From positions 1 to 5,694 of the forward strand of contig CAIXZV010000479.1 of the NCBI GenBank assembly GCA_903924005.1: a DNA stretch of 5,694 nucleotides, written 5' to 3'. Position numbers and translations under genes: made by a program. Source of the stretch: an uncultured Chloroflexota bacterium (lineage in GTDB: Bacteria; Chloroflexota; Limnocylindria; Limnocylindrales; CSP1-4). The notes beneath the pieces were generated by a model, which ran no database searches, was not told the origin of the DNA, and saw only the letters and a list, made by a program, of their open reading frames with translations. Below, one piece after another: positions 5,624 to 5,694 of this stretch; position 1 is the stretch's first letter, and every line of letters starts with the position of its first letter.

Positions 5624-5694
5624 CGCTCGTGCCCGCGCCGCCCGCGGTGCCCGCCCGCGCCGTCGCTCGTGCCCGCGCCGCCCGCGGTGCCCGC
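5624..5694. repeat. GC-rich direct repeat, 40-bp period, running off the right edge
   Basis: A 31-bp unit beginning CGCTCGTGCCCGCGCC and ending GCGGTGCCCGC occurs identically at 5624-5654 and 5664-5694, separated by 9 bp (CCGCGCCGT). The sub-motif GTGCCCGC also recurs within each unit. The period is not a multiple of three, so a coding repeat is unlikely. The second copy is cut by the window end, so the copy number is unknown. It lies just upstream of the antitoxin operator. Confidence 0.8.

Noticed and set aside
5624..5694. CRISPR array
   Set aside because: There are only two visible copies, the 9-bp spacer is far too short, and there are no cas genes.

Overview
The window is a compact, GC-rich bacterial segment. 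Almost all of it is explained by one co-directional tungsten-enzyme locus on the + strand, followed by a converging toxin-antitoxin pair on the - strand. The very high G/C third positions, GTG/TTG starts, and a lipoprotein with a long Ala/Pro/Thr linker would fit a high-GC Chloroflexota-type bacterium. No rRNA or other phylogenetic marker is present, so this placement is a weak inference.

Layout, left to right: (1) the last 50 codons of an aldehyde:ferredoxin oxidoreductase (AOR) family gene (1-154); (2) a 62-nt gap containing a strong two-part hairpin (157-190) and a Shine-Dalgarno; (3) tupA, a tungstate-binding lipoprotein (217-1137); (4) tupB, the membrane permease (1167-1814, TTG start); (5) tupC, the ATPase (1811-2671), overlapping tupB by 4 nt; (6) a complete second AOR-family gene (2726-4672) behind a textbook GGAGGT ribosome site; (7) a small MoaD/ThiS-like sulfur-carrier protein ending in Gly-Gly (4669-4905), overlapping the AOR by 4 nt; (8) on the - strand, a VapC-type PIN toxin (4928-5359) and its ribbon-helix-helix antitoxin (5331-5570); (9) a candidate operator of 8-bp-spaced CACAG half-sites (5585-5613); (10) a GC-rich tandem repeat with a 40-bp period that runs off the right edge (5624-5694).

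The + strand genes form one functional story. TupABC imports tungstate. A MoaD-like protein plausibly donates sulfur for building the dithiolene of the tungstopterin cofactor. The AOR enzymes are the users of that cofactor, with tungsten expected from family precedent. The uptake genes lie between two AOR paralogues. The families themselves are known. The points worth a second look are the nesting of transporter and enzymes, the intercistronic hairpin, a TupC with proline where the Q-loop glutamine is expected, an AOR whose second pterin motif has Lys in place of Asp, and the evenly phased operator of the toxin-antitoxin pair. I found no clearly novel system.
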